A DNA stretch of 64,000 nucleotides from Candidatus Eisenbergiella stercoravium (GTDB lineage Bacteria; Bacillota; Clostridia; Lachnospirales; Lachnospiraceae). The stretch lies in NCBI GenBank assembly GCA_019113175.1, contig DXHY01000060.1, forward strand, positions 39,086 through 103,085, given 5' to 3'. The notes beneath the pieces are model-generated. The model ran no database searches, had not been told where the DNA came from, and saw only the letters and a program-made list of their open reading frames with translations. The position numbers and the translations under genes are program-made. Shown here piece by piece: positions 43,777 through 52,860 of this stretch (its first letter is position 1; each line of letters begins with the position of its first letter).

Positions 43777-45171
43777 ATGGCAATAGAATATTTGGGCCTG
43801 CAGTCGGTGAACGGTCCCTTCGTCGTGCTTGAGGGCGTCAAGGGCGCGGCCTATGATGAAATTGTGGAAATTATTGCGGACGGGAAGGACAGAAGACTCG
43901 GCCGTATCGTGGAAATCAATGAGGACAAGGCGGTGGTTCAGGTCTTTGAATCCACCGAGAATCTGTCCCTGAAAAATACCCATACCAGACTGACCGGTAA
44001 ACCCATGGAAATCGGGCTGACGGGCGATCTGCTGGGAAGAACCTTCAATGGTATCGGCGAGCCCATCGACAACCTGGGTGAGGTAATTGCCGAGAAGTAT
44101 GCGGACGTCAACGGAAAGCCCTTAAATCCCGTGACGAGAGAGTATCCCAGAAACTATATCCGCACCGGTATATCGGCTATCGATGGTCTGACCACCCTGA
44201 TCCGCGGACAGAAGCTGCCGATCTTTTCCGGAAACGGCCTTCCCCACGACCAGCTGGCGGCACAGATCGTGCGCCAGGCTTCCCTGGGGGATGATTCCGA
44301 TGAGCAGTTCGCCATTGTGTTCGCTGCCATGGGCGTCAAATACGATGTGGCGGAATACTTCCGCTCCACCTTTGCGGAAAGCGGTGTTCTGGATCATGTA
44401 GTGATGTTCCTGAATATGGCAAACGATCCGGTGGTAGAACGTCTGATCACGCCGAAGGTAGCGCTGACCGTGGCGGAGTATCTGGCATTTGAAAAGCAGA
44501 TGCACATTTTGGTTATCCTGACGGATATGACTTCATTTGCGGAGGCCATGCGTGAGGTGTCTTCCAGTAAGGGAGAGATCCCTTCCAGAAAGGGTTATCC
44601 CGGCTATCTGTATTCGGAGCTTGCCACCATTTATGAGCGCGCGGGCATCGTGGAGGGGATCAACGGCTCTGTGACCCAGATCCCGATTCTGACCATGCCC
44701 AACGACGATATTACGCACCCGATTCCTGACCTGACCGGATACATCACAGAGGGACAGATCGTTCTGGACCGTGACCTGCACGGACAGTCGGTTTATCCGC
44801 CCATCAGTGTGCTGCCCAGCCTTTCCCGTCTGATGAAGGACGGTATCGGTGAAGGTTATACCAGAGCGGATCACCAGTCCGTGGCGAACCAGCTTTTTTC
44901 TTCCTATGCGAAGGTGGGAGACGCCAGAGCCCTTGCCAGCGTTATCGGTGAGGATGAGCTTTCCGATCTGGACAAGCAGTATCTGAAGTTCGGCCGCATG
45001 TTTGAAAAGCATTTCGTAGGACAGGGTCAGGAGGAAAACCGTACCATCATCCAGACCCTTGACATCGGTTGGAGCCTTCTCAGAATGCTTCCCAGAGAGG
45101 AACTGGATCGTATTGATACCAAGATTCTGGATGAATACTATGATGCCGGAGAGGCGATGCAGGAGGATTAG
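43777..45171 (+). CDS. ntpB: V-type ATPase regulatory subunit B
   Basis: Non-catalytic head subunit of 464 residues. It opens [30 protein letters not shown] and has the family signature regions [46 protein letters not shown] and [17 protein letters not shown]. The nucleotide loop is the degenerate SGNGLPH of B subunits. The ATG at 43777 has GGAGGT four bases upstream; a longer frame from 43630 would translate the hairpins and is rejected. Confidence 0.95.
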   Translation: MAIEYLGLQSVNGPFVVLEGVKGAAYDEIVEIIADGKDRRLGRIVEINEDKAVVQVFESTENLSLKNTHTRLTGKPMEIGLTGDLLGRTFNGIGEPIDNLGEVIAEKYADVNGKPLNPVTREYPRNYIRTGISAIDGLTTLIRGQKLPIFSGNGLPHDQLAAQIVRQASLGDDSDEQFAIVFAAMGVKYDVAEYFRSTFAESGVLDHVVMFLNMANDPVVERLITPKVALTVAEYLAFEKQMHILVILTDMTSFAEAMREVSSSKGEIPSRKGYPGYLYSELATIYERAGIVEGINGSVTQIPILTMPNDDITHPIPDLTGYITEGQIVLDRDLHGQSVYPPISVLPSLSRLMKDGIGEGYTRADHQSVANQLFSSYAKVGDARALASVIGEDELSDLDKQYLKFGRMFEKHFVGQGQEENRTIIQTLDIGWSLLRMLPREELDRIDTKILDEYYDAGEAMQED

Positions 45172-45184
45172 GCCGGACGGAAAT

Positions 45185-45234
45185 CCCGGTGATTTGTGCC
45201 GGGGCATCAGCGGGAGCCTGACCGCCCCCGCTGA
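45185..45234 (+). other. Intercistronic stem-loops (ntpB-ntpD)
   Basis: CCCGG (45185-45189)/CCGGG (45199-45203), then TCAGCGGG (45207-45214)/CCCGCTGA (45227-45234). The ntpD ribosome site follows. Confidence 0.7.
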
Positions 45235-45255
45235 CGTTCCGAAGGGAGGAACAGT

Positions 45256-45879
45256 ATGAATACAAACGCATTTCCCACAAAAGGAAATCTCATGCTCGCC
45301 AAGAACTCCCTCGCGCTTGCAAAGCAGGGCTACGAGCTGATGGATAAGAAACGGAATATCCTGATTCGGGAGCTGATGAACCTGATCGAGGAAGCGAAGA
45401 ACATTCAGACCCAGATCGACAGCACCTTTACGGAGGCTTATCAGGCTCTGCAGCAGGCGAATATCGAGGTAGGAATCCATTATGTCCAGCAGATTGCCCA
45501 GGCAATCCCGGTGGAAAATGGCGTGCGCATCAAGACCAGAAGCATCATGGGAACGGAGATCCCGCTGGTGGAGCATGAAGAGGAAAAAAAGGTTCCCTAC
45601 TATGGATTTTACAATTCCAGCGAGTCGGTGGATGCCGCGAGGGAAGGCTTCCTGAAGGTGAAGGAGCTGACCCTGAAGCTGTCCATGGTGGAAAATTCCG
45701 CCTACCGTCTTGCCATGAATATCCGCAAGACCCAGAAGCGCGCCAACGCGCTGAAAAATATCACCATTCCCTCCTATACCGCGCTGGTGAAGGAAATCAG
45801 CAATGCGCTGGACGAAAAGGACAGGGAAGAGTTCACCCGCCTGAAAGTCGTGAAGCGGATGGTGGGAGAGAAAAATTAG
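45256..45879 (+). CDS. ntpD: V-type ATPase central shaft subunit D
   Basis: Rotor shaft subunit of 207 residues, two long helices forming a coiled coil at the ends. The start PTKGNLMLAKNSLALAKQGYELMDKKRNILIREL and the late RRTQKRANALKNI-type helix (here IRKTQKRANALKNITIPSY) are diagnostic. GGGAGG ribosome site. It ends the operon and is followed by a strong terminator, so all nine expected subunits are present in one transcript. Confidence 0.94.
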   Translation: MNTNAFPTKGNLMLAKNSLALAKQGYELMDKKRNILIRELMNLIEEAKNIQTQIDSTFTEAYQALQQANIEVGIHYVQQIAQAIPVENGVRIKTRSIMGTEIPLVEHEEEKKVPYYGFYNSSESVDAAREGFLKVKELTLKLSMVENSAYRLAMNIRKTQKRANALKNITIPSYTALVKEISNALDEKDREEFTRLKVVKRMVGEKN

Positions 45880-45892
45880 TAAATGGAATACT

Positions 45893-45930
45893 GGCCGGAC
45901 AGGTGAGAATCTTCAGCTGTCCGGCCTTTT
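45893..45930 (+). terminator. Terminator of the V-ATPase operon
   Basis: GGCCGGACAG (45893-45902) pairs perfectly with CTGTCCGGCC (45917-45926), then TTTT. Confidence 0.92.
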
Positions 45931-46020
45931 ACGATACGTCCGTGCCGGATTTCCCTGGCTGCTCAGTTTAGATATTCGGGGAAGTGTGACAGAATGGAAA
46001 AAAGGGAAGGAGAAGGGAAA

Positions 46021-46953
46021 ATGCTGTTTCCTTATGCTATTCGCAATTTAAAGGATTGGGCCGGAATCTTTCAGGATAAAGCCGCATTTGCCCCTCTCGT
46101 AAGGGAAATTTTCAGACGTCAAGGACTTGATTTTTCCGGTATCGATTCCTGCACGCCCGGTTCCAACGCAGTATTTTGTTCTGGCGGTTTTATCGTCAAA
46201 ATCTTTGCACCGGAGGAATCGGAGATCGGCGGAGAGAGCGATTTTCTCACGGAACGCTTCGGTCTGCGGCGGGCGGCACAGCTGGGCATCCCGGCACCCG
46301 GACTGTACGCGGAGGGCGTGATCGAGGATGCATATATTTTCCGCTATCTGCTGATGGAATATGTGGATGGAGAATCGCTGGCGGCGTGTTCTGCACACAT
46401 GTCCGGGGCGGAACGCCGCCGGATTGGACAAAGTCTGCGCAGGATCGTTGACCGGATGGATGTCCCCTGTGAACCTTTCAACAGCCATGCGCTGTTCTCA
46501 AAGGCGGCGGAAGCGAGATGGGAGGCTTTCCCGGAAGAATTCCGTGAGGAAAGAAGGGCGTATCTGAATGAAAGACGCGCGGAACCGGCAGTTTATGTCC
46601 ACGGTGATCTGAACCCGGACAACATCCTCATCCGTCCGGATGGGAGCCTTTGCCTGATTGATTTTGCCGACGCCCTCCTTGCCCCCATTGAACTGGAGCT
46701 GTCCGGGCTCCTGTGCGACGGCTTCCGGTTTGATCCGGATTATCTGGAGGGATTTCTCGGGGAAGAGTTCCGGAGAGAGAAAGACCGAAGAGCGAAAAAA
46801 CTGTCGGAAAGCCTGCTCTTCGGTCTGCTGCTCCACGATTACGGGGTGAACATCATCCGGGATAATATCGGTGCGCCGGAGAAGATTTCTTCTCTGAAAA
46901 TGCTGAAAGAAAAGCTGGATTACGCCCTTCTCACCGGTACCCAGACCTCATAA
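46021..46953 (+). CDS. APH-fold small-molecule kinase
   Basis: Aminoglycoside-phosphotransferase-like protein of about 310 residues. The catalytic loop is YVHGDLNPDNILI (about residues 195-207) with Asp and Asn of the kinase family, and the metal site is CLIDFADALL. The start of the fold has GSNAVFCSGGFIVKIFAPEE, with the ATP-binding Lys. ATG 46021 follows GGAAGGAGAAGGG; an in-frame ATG at 45994 would add nine residues. The substrate is unknown; an antibiotic, a sugar or a spore-coat role cannot be told apart. It overlaps the convergent AraC gene by 34 bases. Confidence 0.85.
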   Translation: MLFPYAIRNLKDWAGIFQDKAAFAPLVREIFRRQGLDFSGIDSCTPGSNAVFCSGGFIVKIFAPEESEIGGESDFLTERFGLRRAAQLGIPAPGLYAEGVIEDAYIFRYLLMEYVDGESLAACSAHMSGAERRRIGQSLRRIVDRMDVPCEPFNSHALFSKAAEARWEAFPEEFREERRAYLNERRAEPAVYVHGDLNPDNILIRPDGSLCLIDFADALLAPIELELSGLLCDGFRFDPDYLEGFLGEEFRREKDRRAKKLSESLLFGLLLHDYGVNIIRDNIGAPEKISSLKMLKEKLDYALLTGTQTS

Positions 46954-47765
46954 TGAGTATCCTCCGGATTGGGCTCAAAATACACTTCAATGTCCGGAGC
47001 GTCGGCAAATTCATATCCGGAGGTGGGGAGCCATTCGGCAGCGATGCGCCGTTCCAGCTCCTGAATGGAAATCCCGGTGCCCGCTCCCGAAAAAATGGCC
47101 CAGGTTGCGGCAGGAACCACATATTCTTCCAGTCTGTTTCCGGTGTCGGCATCGGAGGATACTGCGATATAATATCTCCAGTCCTCCTCCTGAATACAGA
47201 CGCTGACACCAAGGACCCCTTCCGGCTCCCCATTCATTCTGGAAAGGATTTCCGAAAGCGTGCCGTCTGAGACGGCGTCGTCCCACATTTTCGGTACGGT
47301 AAGAAAATTCTTTTCAATCTCCTTTTCCAGCGGCTGCGAAATACCCACGATGCGGAAGGCAGGCTTTGTTTCAATTCGATAATTCATTTCTTCAACCCCC
47401 ATTACAGTAATTTTGAAGGTGATGCGCGGAAAGGATTTGACAACAATGTCGCCTTTTTTCACCGCAGACGGAGCCACACCATGAACGCTTTGAAAGGCCC
47501 GGTTAAACGCGGTCGGTGAAGAATAGCCGTATTTCAGCGCAACGTCAATAATTTTTTCCCCGTTCATCAGATCCACGGCAGCCAGGGACATCCGTCTGCG
47601 CCTGATATATTCCGAAAGCGGAATTCCTGCCATATAGCCGAACATCCGCTGAAAATGATAGGCGGAACAGCAGGCTGTCCGTCCCAGCTCCTCATAGCGG
47701 ATTTCTTCTGTGAGATGCTCCTCGATGTAGGAAACTGCCTGGTTCAGGCGTTTGATCCATTCCAT
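46920..47765 (-). CDS. AraC regulator with GyrI-like ligand-binding domain
   Basis: Regulator of 281 residues. The AraC DNA-binding domain is N-terminal (residues 5-105, LTEEIRYEELGRTACCSAYHFQRMFGYMAG and IDVALKYGYSSPTAFNRAFQSVHG). The C-terminal part (about 125-281) is the GyrI-like effector domain, as in SoxS-like BltR/Rob relatives that bind drugs or amphipathic molecules. It may control its own gene and the neighbouring kinase; no operator was recognised. Confidence 0.9.
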   Translation of the reverse strand: MEWIKRLNQAVSYIEEHLTEEIRYEELGRTACCSAYHFQRMFGYMAGIPLSEYIRRRRMSLAAVDLMNGEKIIDVALKYGYSSPTAFNRAFQSVHGVAPSAVKKGDIVVKSFPRITFKITVMGVEEMNYRIETKPAFRIVGISQPLEKEIEKNFLTVPKMWDDAVSDGTLSEILSRMNGEPEGVLGVSVCIQEEDWRYYIAVSSDADTGNRLEEYVVPAATWAIFSGAGTGISIQELERRIAAEWLPTSGYEFADAPDIEVYFEPNPEDTHYEVWVPVRRA

Positions 47766-47896
47766 GCCTGTTTACCTCCTGTGATCAGAATAAACCTTCG
47801 CCCGGGAAAATTCCTCTCTTTTTCTGCACCGAAAAGGAGAGGCGCAAATATTAGTTGCTGAAAATACAATTCGGTAAAAAATCTTTTATGCGTTTT

Positions 47897-48343
47897 TTAA
47901 ATGGAAATTTGTCCGTTCGGATTTTCACTCCCTCTGAGCAGGTGAATGTCTCTGTCCATCCGGTTCGTTTCCCTCTTCAGCCTGCGAAAATAGAATAGGG
48001 CGAACAGGAGCCAGGGAATGGAAAAGGAGAAAAAAATGTCGCGGAAGGCATCGGGATGGAGCGGCAGGAAGCATCCATACAGCCAGACAATACCCAGCAC
48101 ACAGGCCAGAGTAATCAGGTAAAGAAGGATCCCCGCCCGGAGTGGAGAGAGGCCGTCCAGCCGGTAACTCTGGGAAAGGACGGCAATGCCGATCAGGGCG
48201 AAAACAGCCGAAAAGATCAGATTAAACTGGGTATAGTTCAGGCTGCGGCGAAGGAGAATTTCCAGAAAATTGCCTCCAAGAGTAAAAATGGTAAACACCA
48301 TACAGAATATGGAGAAAAAATTTTTTCTTGTGATCAGCCTCAT
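47897..48343 (-). CDS. DUF3021 membrane protein
   Basis: Small membrane protein of 148 residues with four helices (FFSIFCMVFTIFTLGGNFLEILL, FNLIFSAVFALIGIAVLSQSY, ILLYLITLACVLGIVWLYGCF, IFFSFSIPWLLFALFYF). This is the DUF3021 family, which holds the adjacent LytTR regulator inactive at the membrane in related systems. It overlaps the LytTR gene by four bases, typical of such pairs. Confidence 0.85.
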   Translation of the reverse strand: MRLITRKNFFSIFCMVFTIFTLGGNFLEILLRRSLNYTQFNLIFSAVFALIGIAVLSQSYRLDGLSPLRAGILLYLITLACVLGIVWLYGCFLPLHPDAFRDIFFSFSIPWLLFALFYFRRLKRETNRMDRDIHLLRGSENPNGQISI

Positions 48344-48804
48344 GAGCGGGCCTCCTTTCCCGAAACGGCAGCGGCCAGACGCTCGCGGAAGGCGGAGCGG
48401 TAGTGGCGGCTGATGATCAGATTTTCCTGATTGTCCAGACAGATCAGGGTGCGCATTTCAAAATCGTTTTTTATGGCCTGGACACGGTAAAGATTGACTA
48501 CGACGGATTTGCTGATCCGGACGAAGCCGAGACTTCGAAAACGTTCTTCGGCTTCCTTCAGGGTGAGGAAAACCTCGTACACCTCTGTTTGCAGACAGGC
48601 GAAGGTTCGTTTTTCCACGGCTTCAAAATAGAAAATGCCGGAGATGGAAAGAGGAGTTTCCGCCCCATCCTTTATTCCCATGAGCCGTTTCCCTGTATTT
48701 TCAAGCAGTCCGGCCGCCCAGAGAATCTCATCGGTTGCCGACTGGCAGTGAATCTCAGCGTGATCCTCTGTGACCGCCGGATTTTCAAAGATTGAAACTT
48801 TCAT
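48340..48804 (-). CDS. Stand-alone LytTR DNA-binding regulator
   Basis: Regulator of 154 residues without a receiver domain. The LytTR domain fills the C-terminal two thirds (GIFYFEAVEKRTFACLQTEVYEVFLTLKEAEERFRSLGFVRISKSVVVNLYRVQAIKNDFEMRTLICLDNQENLIISRHY). Start 48804 has a purine-rich GGAAGG site; 30 more residues in the open frame do not fit the family. With DUF3021 it forms a LytTR regulatory system. The direct repeats at 48890-48920 are its likely binding site. Confidence 0.9.
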   Translation of the reverse strand: MKVSIFENPAVTEDHAEIHCQSATDEILWAAGLLENTGKRLMGIKDGAETPLSISGIFYFEAVEKRTFACLQTEVYEVFLTLKEAEERFRSLGFVRISKSVVVNLYRVQAIKNDFEMRTLICLDNQENLIISRHYRSAFRERLAAAVSGKEARS

Positions 48805-48889
48805 CCTTCCGGTTCCTTTCCCTTTACCCAAAACAGTTTTTCCTGAAAAACAGTTTACCATAAAGGCCGGGAAAAAACAGCGCTTTTCG

Positions 48890-48948
48890 GACAAGCTGCG
48901 TCATGCGGCGACAAGATGCGAAACAGAACGTAAAAAGAAGCGTATACT
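48890..48948 (+). promoter_or_regulatory. Direct-repeat operator and promoter
   Basis: GACAAGCTGCG (48890-48900) and GACAAGATGCG (48910-48920), 20-bp period, lie directly beside a weak -35 (GAAACA, 48920-48925), 17-bp spacer and TATACT (48943-48948) facing the membrane protein gene. Geometry matches LytTR operators. Confidence 0.55.
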
Positions 48949-49049
48949 CATAGCCGATAAAACAATAAGCTGCGCCTGGCCGGATGAGCGAAAGGAGAAA
49001 AGGAAGTTTCCGGGCACCGGCACAGGCGTACGGAGAAAGGATGGAAATC

Positions 49050-49745
49050 ATGGAAAGAGATCAGAAAATGGAAACGATGCGTAAAAAAGGCTGGCTGTGC
49101 GTGGGGCTGGGAATCCTGGTGTTTCTCACCCTGGCACTGGAGGTCGTGGTGCTTCTGGCAGAAAGCGCAGTTTATGGGGCAGCGCCTTCCGCGTTCTGGC
49201 AGAACTGCATTCACTGGACATTAACCTGCGCGGTCTGGTGTGCAGGACTCATCCTTGTACATAAGGCCGCCCGCCGAAGGGAGTTGTTTAGAGAGGAAGA
49301 GAAGGAAAGCTTGCGCCCCATACAGTGGATTTGGCTGGCGGTGATAACTGCGGCGGGCGTGCTGTTCATGGCAGCCAACTGGAATATGACATTTAAGCCC
49401 CTCGCGGAATGGAGCCATTTTGTGGAAATGTTCGGAAGCGCAGGAACGGTGGGCTTTCTGTTTCAGTATCTCTATTATCTGGCGGAGTCAGCCATTATCC
49501 TGACAGTGATCATGCTGGGACAGCGGGCGGGAGAGCTCTTTTTCAGTCAGGGAAGGAACACTTTTATTCCCTGGGGGTGGCTGTTCTGCTCTCTGCTGTG
49601 GGGCTTTCCCCATCTTCTGACCAAAAACTGGGAGACGGCTGCGATGTCCATTGTGCTTTCCTTTGTTTTTGAACTGGCGTATCTGGCTGCCGGACGGAAA
49701 AAATGGCTCAGCTATGCGGCGGTGGCGGTGATTTTTCTGATGTAA
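49050..49745 (+). CDS. Multi-pass membrane protein of unknown function
   Basis: Membrane protein of about 231 residues with six to seven helices (WLCVGLGILVFLTLALEVVVLLA first). The segment LLWGFPHLLTKNWETAAMSIVLSFVFELAYLAAG resembles the late CPBP-protease region, but the paired Glu motif is absent, so I do not assign that activity. ATG 49050 has GGAGAAAGG nine bases upstream; an ATG at 49041 is in frame. It lies downstream of the LytTR-type direct repeats, so is the probable target of the divergent LytTR-DUF3021 pair. Confidence 0.7.
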   Translation: MERDQKMETMRKKGWLCVGLGILVFLTLALEVVVLLAESAVYGAAPSAFWQNCIHWTLTCAVWCAGLILVHKAARRRELFREEEKESLRPIQWIWLAVITAAGVLFMAANWNMTFKPLAEWSHFVEMFGSAGTVGFLFQYLYYLAESAIILTVIMLGQRAGELFFSQGRNTFIPWGWLFCSLLWGFPHLLTKNWETAAMSIVLSFVFELAYLAAGRKKWLSYAAVAVIFLM

Positions 49746-49818
49746 GGACAGAGATCTGTTGTTATGAAATGTTCCTGCGAAAATACCTGTGCGGGTAGTG
49801 CTCAGATAAATAAAAAAT

Positions 49819-50085
49819 ATGGTCTATGCGTTCAGTGGGGAGCCGGTTGTAATTGCCAGGCCCAAGAATGAAAATGTTGTGATGCTTTCAGAAAAGGAAT
49901 ATAACGAACTTCTGAAGGCAAGACAGAATGTTGAATATCTGGCACGTATTGACAGCAGCTATGAACAGCTGGAAAAAAATCAGACCATATCTTTTTCACT
50001 GGATGAACTGCGGGACATGGAATCGGACAATTGGAAGCCTACACAGAAGATTAAAGATTTTATGGAGCGCATGAATAATGAATGA
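49819..50085 (+). pseudogene. Antitoxin remnant, YefM/Phd type, N-terminus lost
   Basis: Frame of 88 residues with the YefM pattern EPVVIARPKNENVVMLSEKEYNEL and a C-terminal toxin-binding helix. The first 15-20 residues of the family, which form the DNA-binding start, are missing: an in-frame stop lies three codons upstream and there is no ribosome site. It may be a decayed gene or a start that is read poorly. The toxin remnant overlaps its end. Confidence 0.6.
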
Positions 50086-50224
50086 TTTTACCTTTACCGG
50101 TCAGGGGTTTTCTGATTATCTGTATTGGCAGACGCAGGACAGGAAAACGCTGAAGAAGACGTTCTGTACAGATACCCTTTCATGGGATACAATGAGAGAA
50201 GAATTCTGTTTTCTTACATATTAA
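50078..50224 (+). pseudogene. Toxin remnant, YoeB/RelE type
   Basis: ATG 50078 opens MNDFTFTGQGFSDYLYWQTQDRKTLKK, which matches the first helix of YoeB RNases. The reading frame then ends after 48 codons; an IPFHGIQ-like stretch resembling the family's PFxGIG motif appears in the +1 frame, followed by a stop. The rest, including the catalytic C-terminal His/Tyr, is gone. A deletion plus frameshift has destroyed the toxin. Confidence 0.6.
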
Positions 50225-50259
50225 GCTGAAAATGGATTACATGGAAAAGGAGAGGCGGT

Positions 50260-52765
50260 ATGAAACGAACAGAACGGGGGATTTTGATTGAGGGAAAACA
50301 GGGGATAACAGAGCTTTCTGTTTTAAGCGAAAGCATTATCCGGGTGCAGAAGCGGGTGGACGGACAGGGAGCGTCGGAGGAGCTGATCCTGACAGGCAGT
50401 CTGCATCCATATGACGCCTGGACGGTGCAGGAGATGCCGGACGTAGTCAGAGTGGAGACCCGGAAGCTCTGCGCCGCTTATTCCTTCGATGATGACAGTC
50501 TGTGGTTTTATCGAAACGGCGGCGGGGAGATCCTGCGTGAAAAGGAGGCGCGTTTCGTCAGAAATTCGGAAGAAAACGGGTGGACAGGCAGTGTGGAACA
50601 AATTTTTGTGTCTGCGGAGGATGAGGTCCTGGGCGGCCTGGGACAGCAGGCGGACGGCGCATGCAATTATAAAGGGCGGTTTGTACATCTGAATCAGTTT
50701 AACATCATCAGCGCGGTACCGGTTCTGGTATCCACAAACGGCTACGGGCAACTGCTCCCTGACGGAGCTTAACCGGCGTAAAACGCCGCTGCGGCTGCAG
50801 TTTAATCCATATACCAAGACGTCCTCCACAGTTTTTGTTCCGGAACAGACCGGGCCGTATGTATGGATTATCGAAAAACTGAACAAGAACATGGGCTATG
50901 AAAATCTGCTGGTCCGGGTGGGAGAGACAAACGTGATTGAACGGGGAACCTCCTGGCACGCGAATTATTACACCGGCTCCGTATGGCTGGAAAAAGGAAG
51001 GGAATATCCGGTTTTTGTAAACGCGGCTGTCAGCCTGTATTATCAGACACCGGAGCAGAGGCAGGAAACCTCCATCTGGTCAGAGATTGCCGGTGGCATT
51101 GACTACTGTGTGATGTACGGCCCGGAGGCAGATGAAATCATCCGGGAATACCGGCAGCTGACCGGAGACGCGCCGCTTTTCCCCAAATGGGCTTACGGCT
51201 ACTGGCAGAGCAAGGAATGCTATCGGACCGGACGGGAGGTTCTGGACATAGCTGCCGAGCACCGGAGGCGCGGACATCCCATCGATGCTATTGTTCAGGA
51301 CTGGCAGTATTGGGGAGATTTTGGCTGGAATGCTTTGAAGTTTGCACCGGAGTATGCGGAAAATATTGAGGAGGTAATCGATACCCTTCATCAGGAAAAT
51401 GTGCATTTTATGGTCAGCGTCTGGCCCAATTTTGGAGAGAGCGAAAAAAACGAGGCTTATCAGGAATTTAAAGAGAGAGGATTCCTGATGGATGATTCTC
51501 CGGCGGAAAGCCTTGGGGATTATACGGCGGCGCTTCAGGGTTTCCGGCGGAATTATTACGATGTGTGGAATCCCGAGGCCAGAGAAGCGCTCTGGCGGCG
51601 CATGGAGGAAGGACTTTTCCGGAAGGGCGTGGACGCCTGGTGGCTGGATGCGACGGAGCCGAACCTGTGGAGCCTGCAGGGCGCATATCACATGTATCAG
51701 ACCTGTCTGGGGCCTGCAGCCCGGCGGCTCAACGCTTATACGCTGGCTCATTCGAAAAGCATCTATGAACACCAGCGGCAGACGGATGAAACGAAACGGG
51801 TCTTCATCCTGTCCCGGACCGGATTTGCCGGGATTCAGAAATACGCCACAGCCGTCTGGTCAGGTGATACCTGGTATTCCTGGCAGACTTTCCGGAGACA
51901 GATCGCGGACGGGCTGCAGTATTCCCTGTCCGGACTGCCATACTGGACGTCGGATATCGGCGGCTTCATGGGAGATCTCTGTGAATCACCGGATTATCGG
52001 GAGCTCTATGTGAGGTGGCTCCAGTTCGGCGCATTCTGCCCCATTTTCCGTGCGCATGGAACCAAATGCCCGCGTGAGGTCTGGTGCTTTGGAGAAGAGG
52101 TGGAGAAAATTCTGCACCGCTATCTGATGCTGCGCTATCGACTGATGCCCTATATTTATTCGCTGGCCTGGCAGGTTACCCGATATCAGAAAACCATCAT
52201 GCGCTTTTTGTGGATGGATTTCCGCACAGAGCGACGTTGCCTGGAAATTTCGGATCAGTATCTGTTCGGCAGCGCTTTGATGGTCTGTCCCGTGACAGAA
52301 AAAGGAGCCACGGCCAGGGAGGTCTATCTTCCGGATGGAACCGGCTGGTACGATTTTTGGAGCGGCCGGTATCATATGGGCGGTGCGCAGATAACGGCGG
52401 AAGCACCACTGGAAATCCTTCCGCTCTTCGTCAGAGCCGGCTCGATCCTGCTTCTGGGACCGGAGTCCCTGCATACCTGTGAAGAAAATCCGGTTGAAAT
52501 CCGGATTTACAGCGGACAGGATGCGGAACTTATCTGGTATCGCGACAGCGGCGACGGCTATGATTATGAAAAAGGGGAATATGCGCAGGTGCGGCTTCTG
52601 TGGAAGGAACCGGAGCGAACCCTGACCATATGCCCGCAGGAGGGACATTTTGTGCAGGAGGATCAGCGGTTCTTTGTGACCGTGATGAATCCCGATGGAA
52701 GCCTTCAAAGCACACAACCTGAGCCCCTTCCTGCAGAAGGCTGTCAGATTAACATGAAGGGATGA
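50260..52765 (+). pseudogene. GH31 alpha-glycosidase (glucosidase/xylosidase type), frameshifted
   Basis: Reading starts at ATG 50260 (AAAGGAGAGG upstream) and runs through the N-terminal beta domain to VPVLVSTNGYG, then hits a stop at 50770-50772. Homology resumes at 50750 in the +1 frame as NCSLTEL and continues without a stop to 52765, including WWLDATEPN with the nucleophile Asp at 51647-51649 and FRAHGTKCPREVW. Family members have a short GLLWD-like link at the junction that is missing here, so an 11-base deletion is likely. The catalytic part could only be made from a restart such as ATG 50891, without the N-terminal domain. No signal peptide. Confidence 0.85.
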
Positions 52766-52772
52766 TGGAAGC

Positions 52773-52810
52773 TGATTGAAAAATAAGCCTGATGGCTTAT
52801 TTTTCAATCA
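52773..52810 (+). terminator. Long hairpin terminator after GH31
   Basis: Perfect 17-bp stem (52773-52789 with 52794-52810), TGAT loop, AT-rich outer part ending in a T run on both strands. Confidence 0.85.
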
Positions 52811-52860
52811 ATAGTTTTGCGCCGAAGCTTTGCGCTGAGACATGGAGGAAGAAAAGAGCG

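Noticed and set aside
41952..45576. Minus-strand frames of 434 and 347 codons opposite V-ATPase A and B/D
   Set aside because: Antisense to conserved subunits; composition not protein-like.
49050..49745. CPBP-type membrane protease
   Set aside because: The late segment is similar in hydrophobic pattern, but the paired Glu motif of that family is absent.
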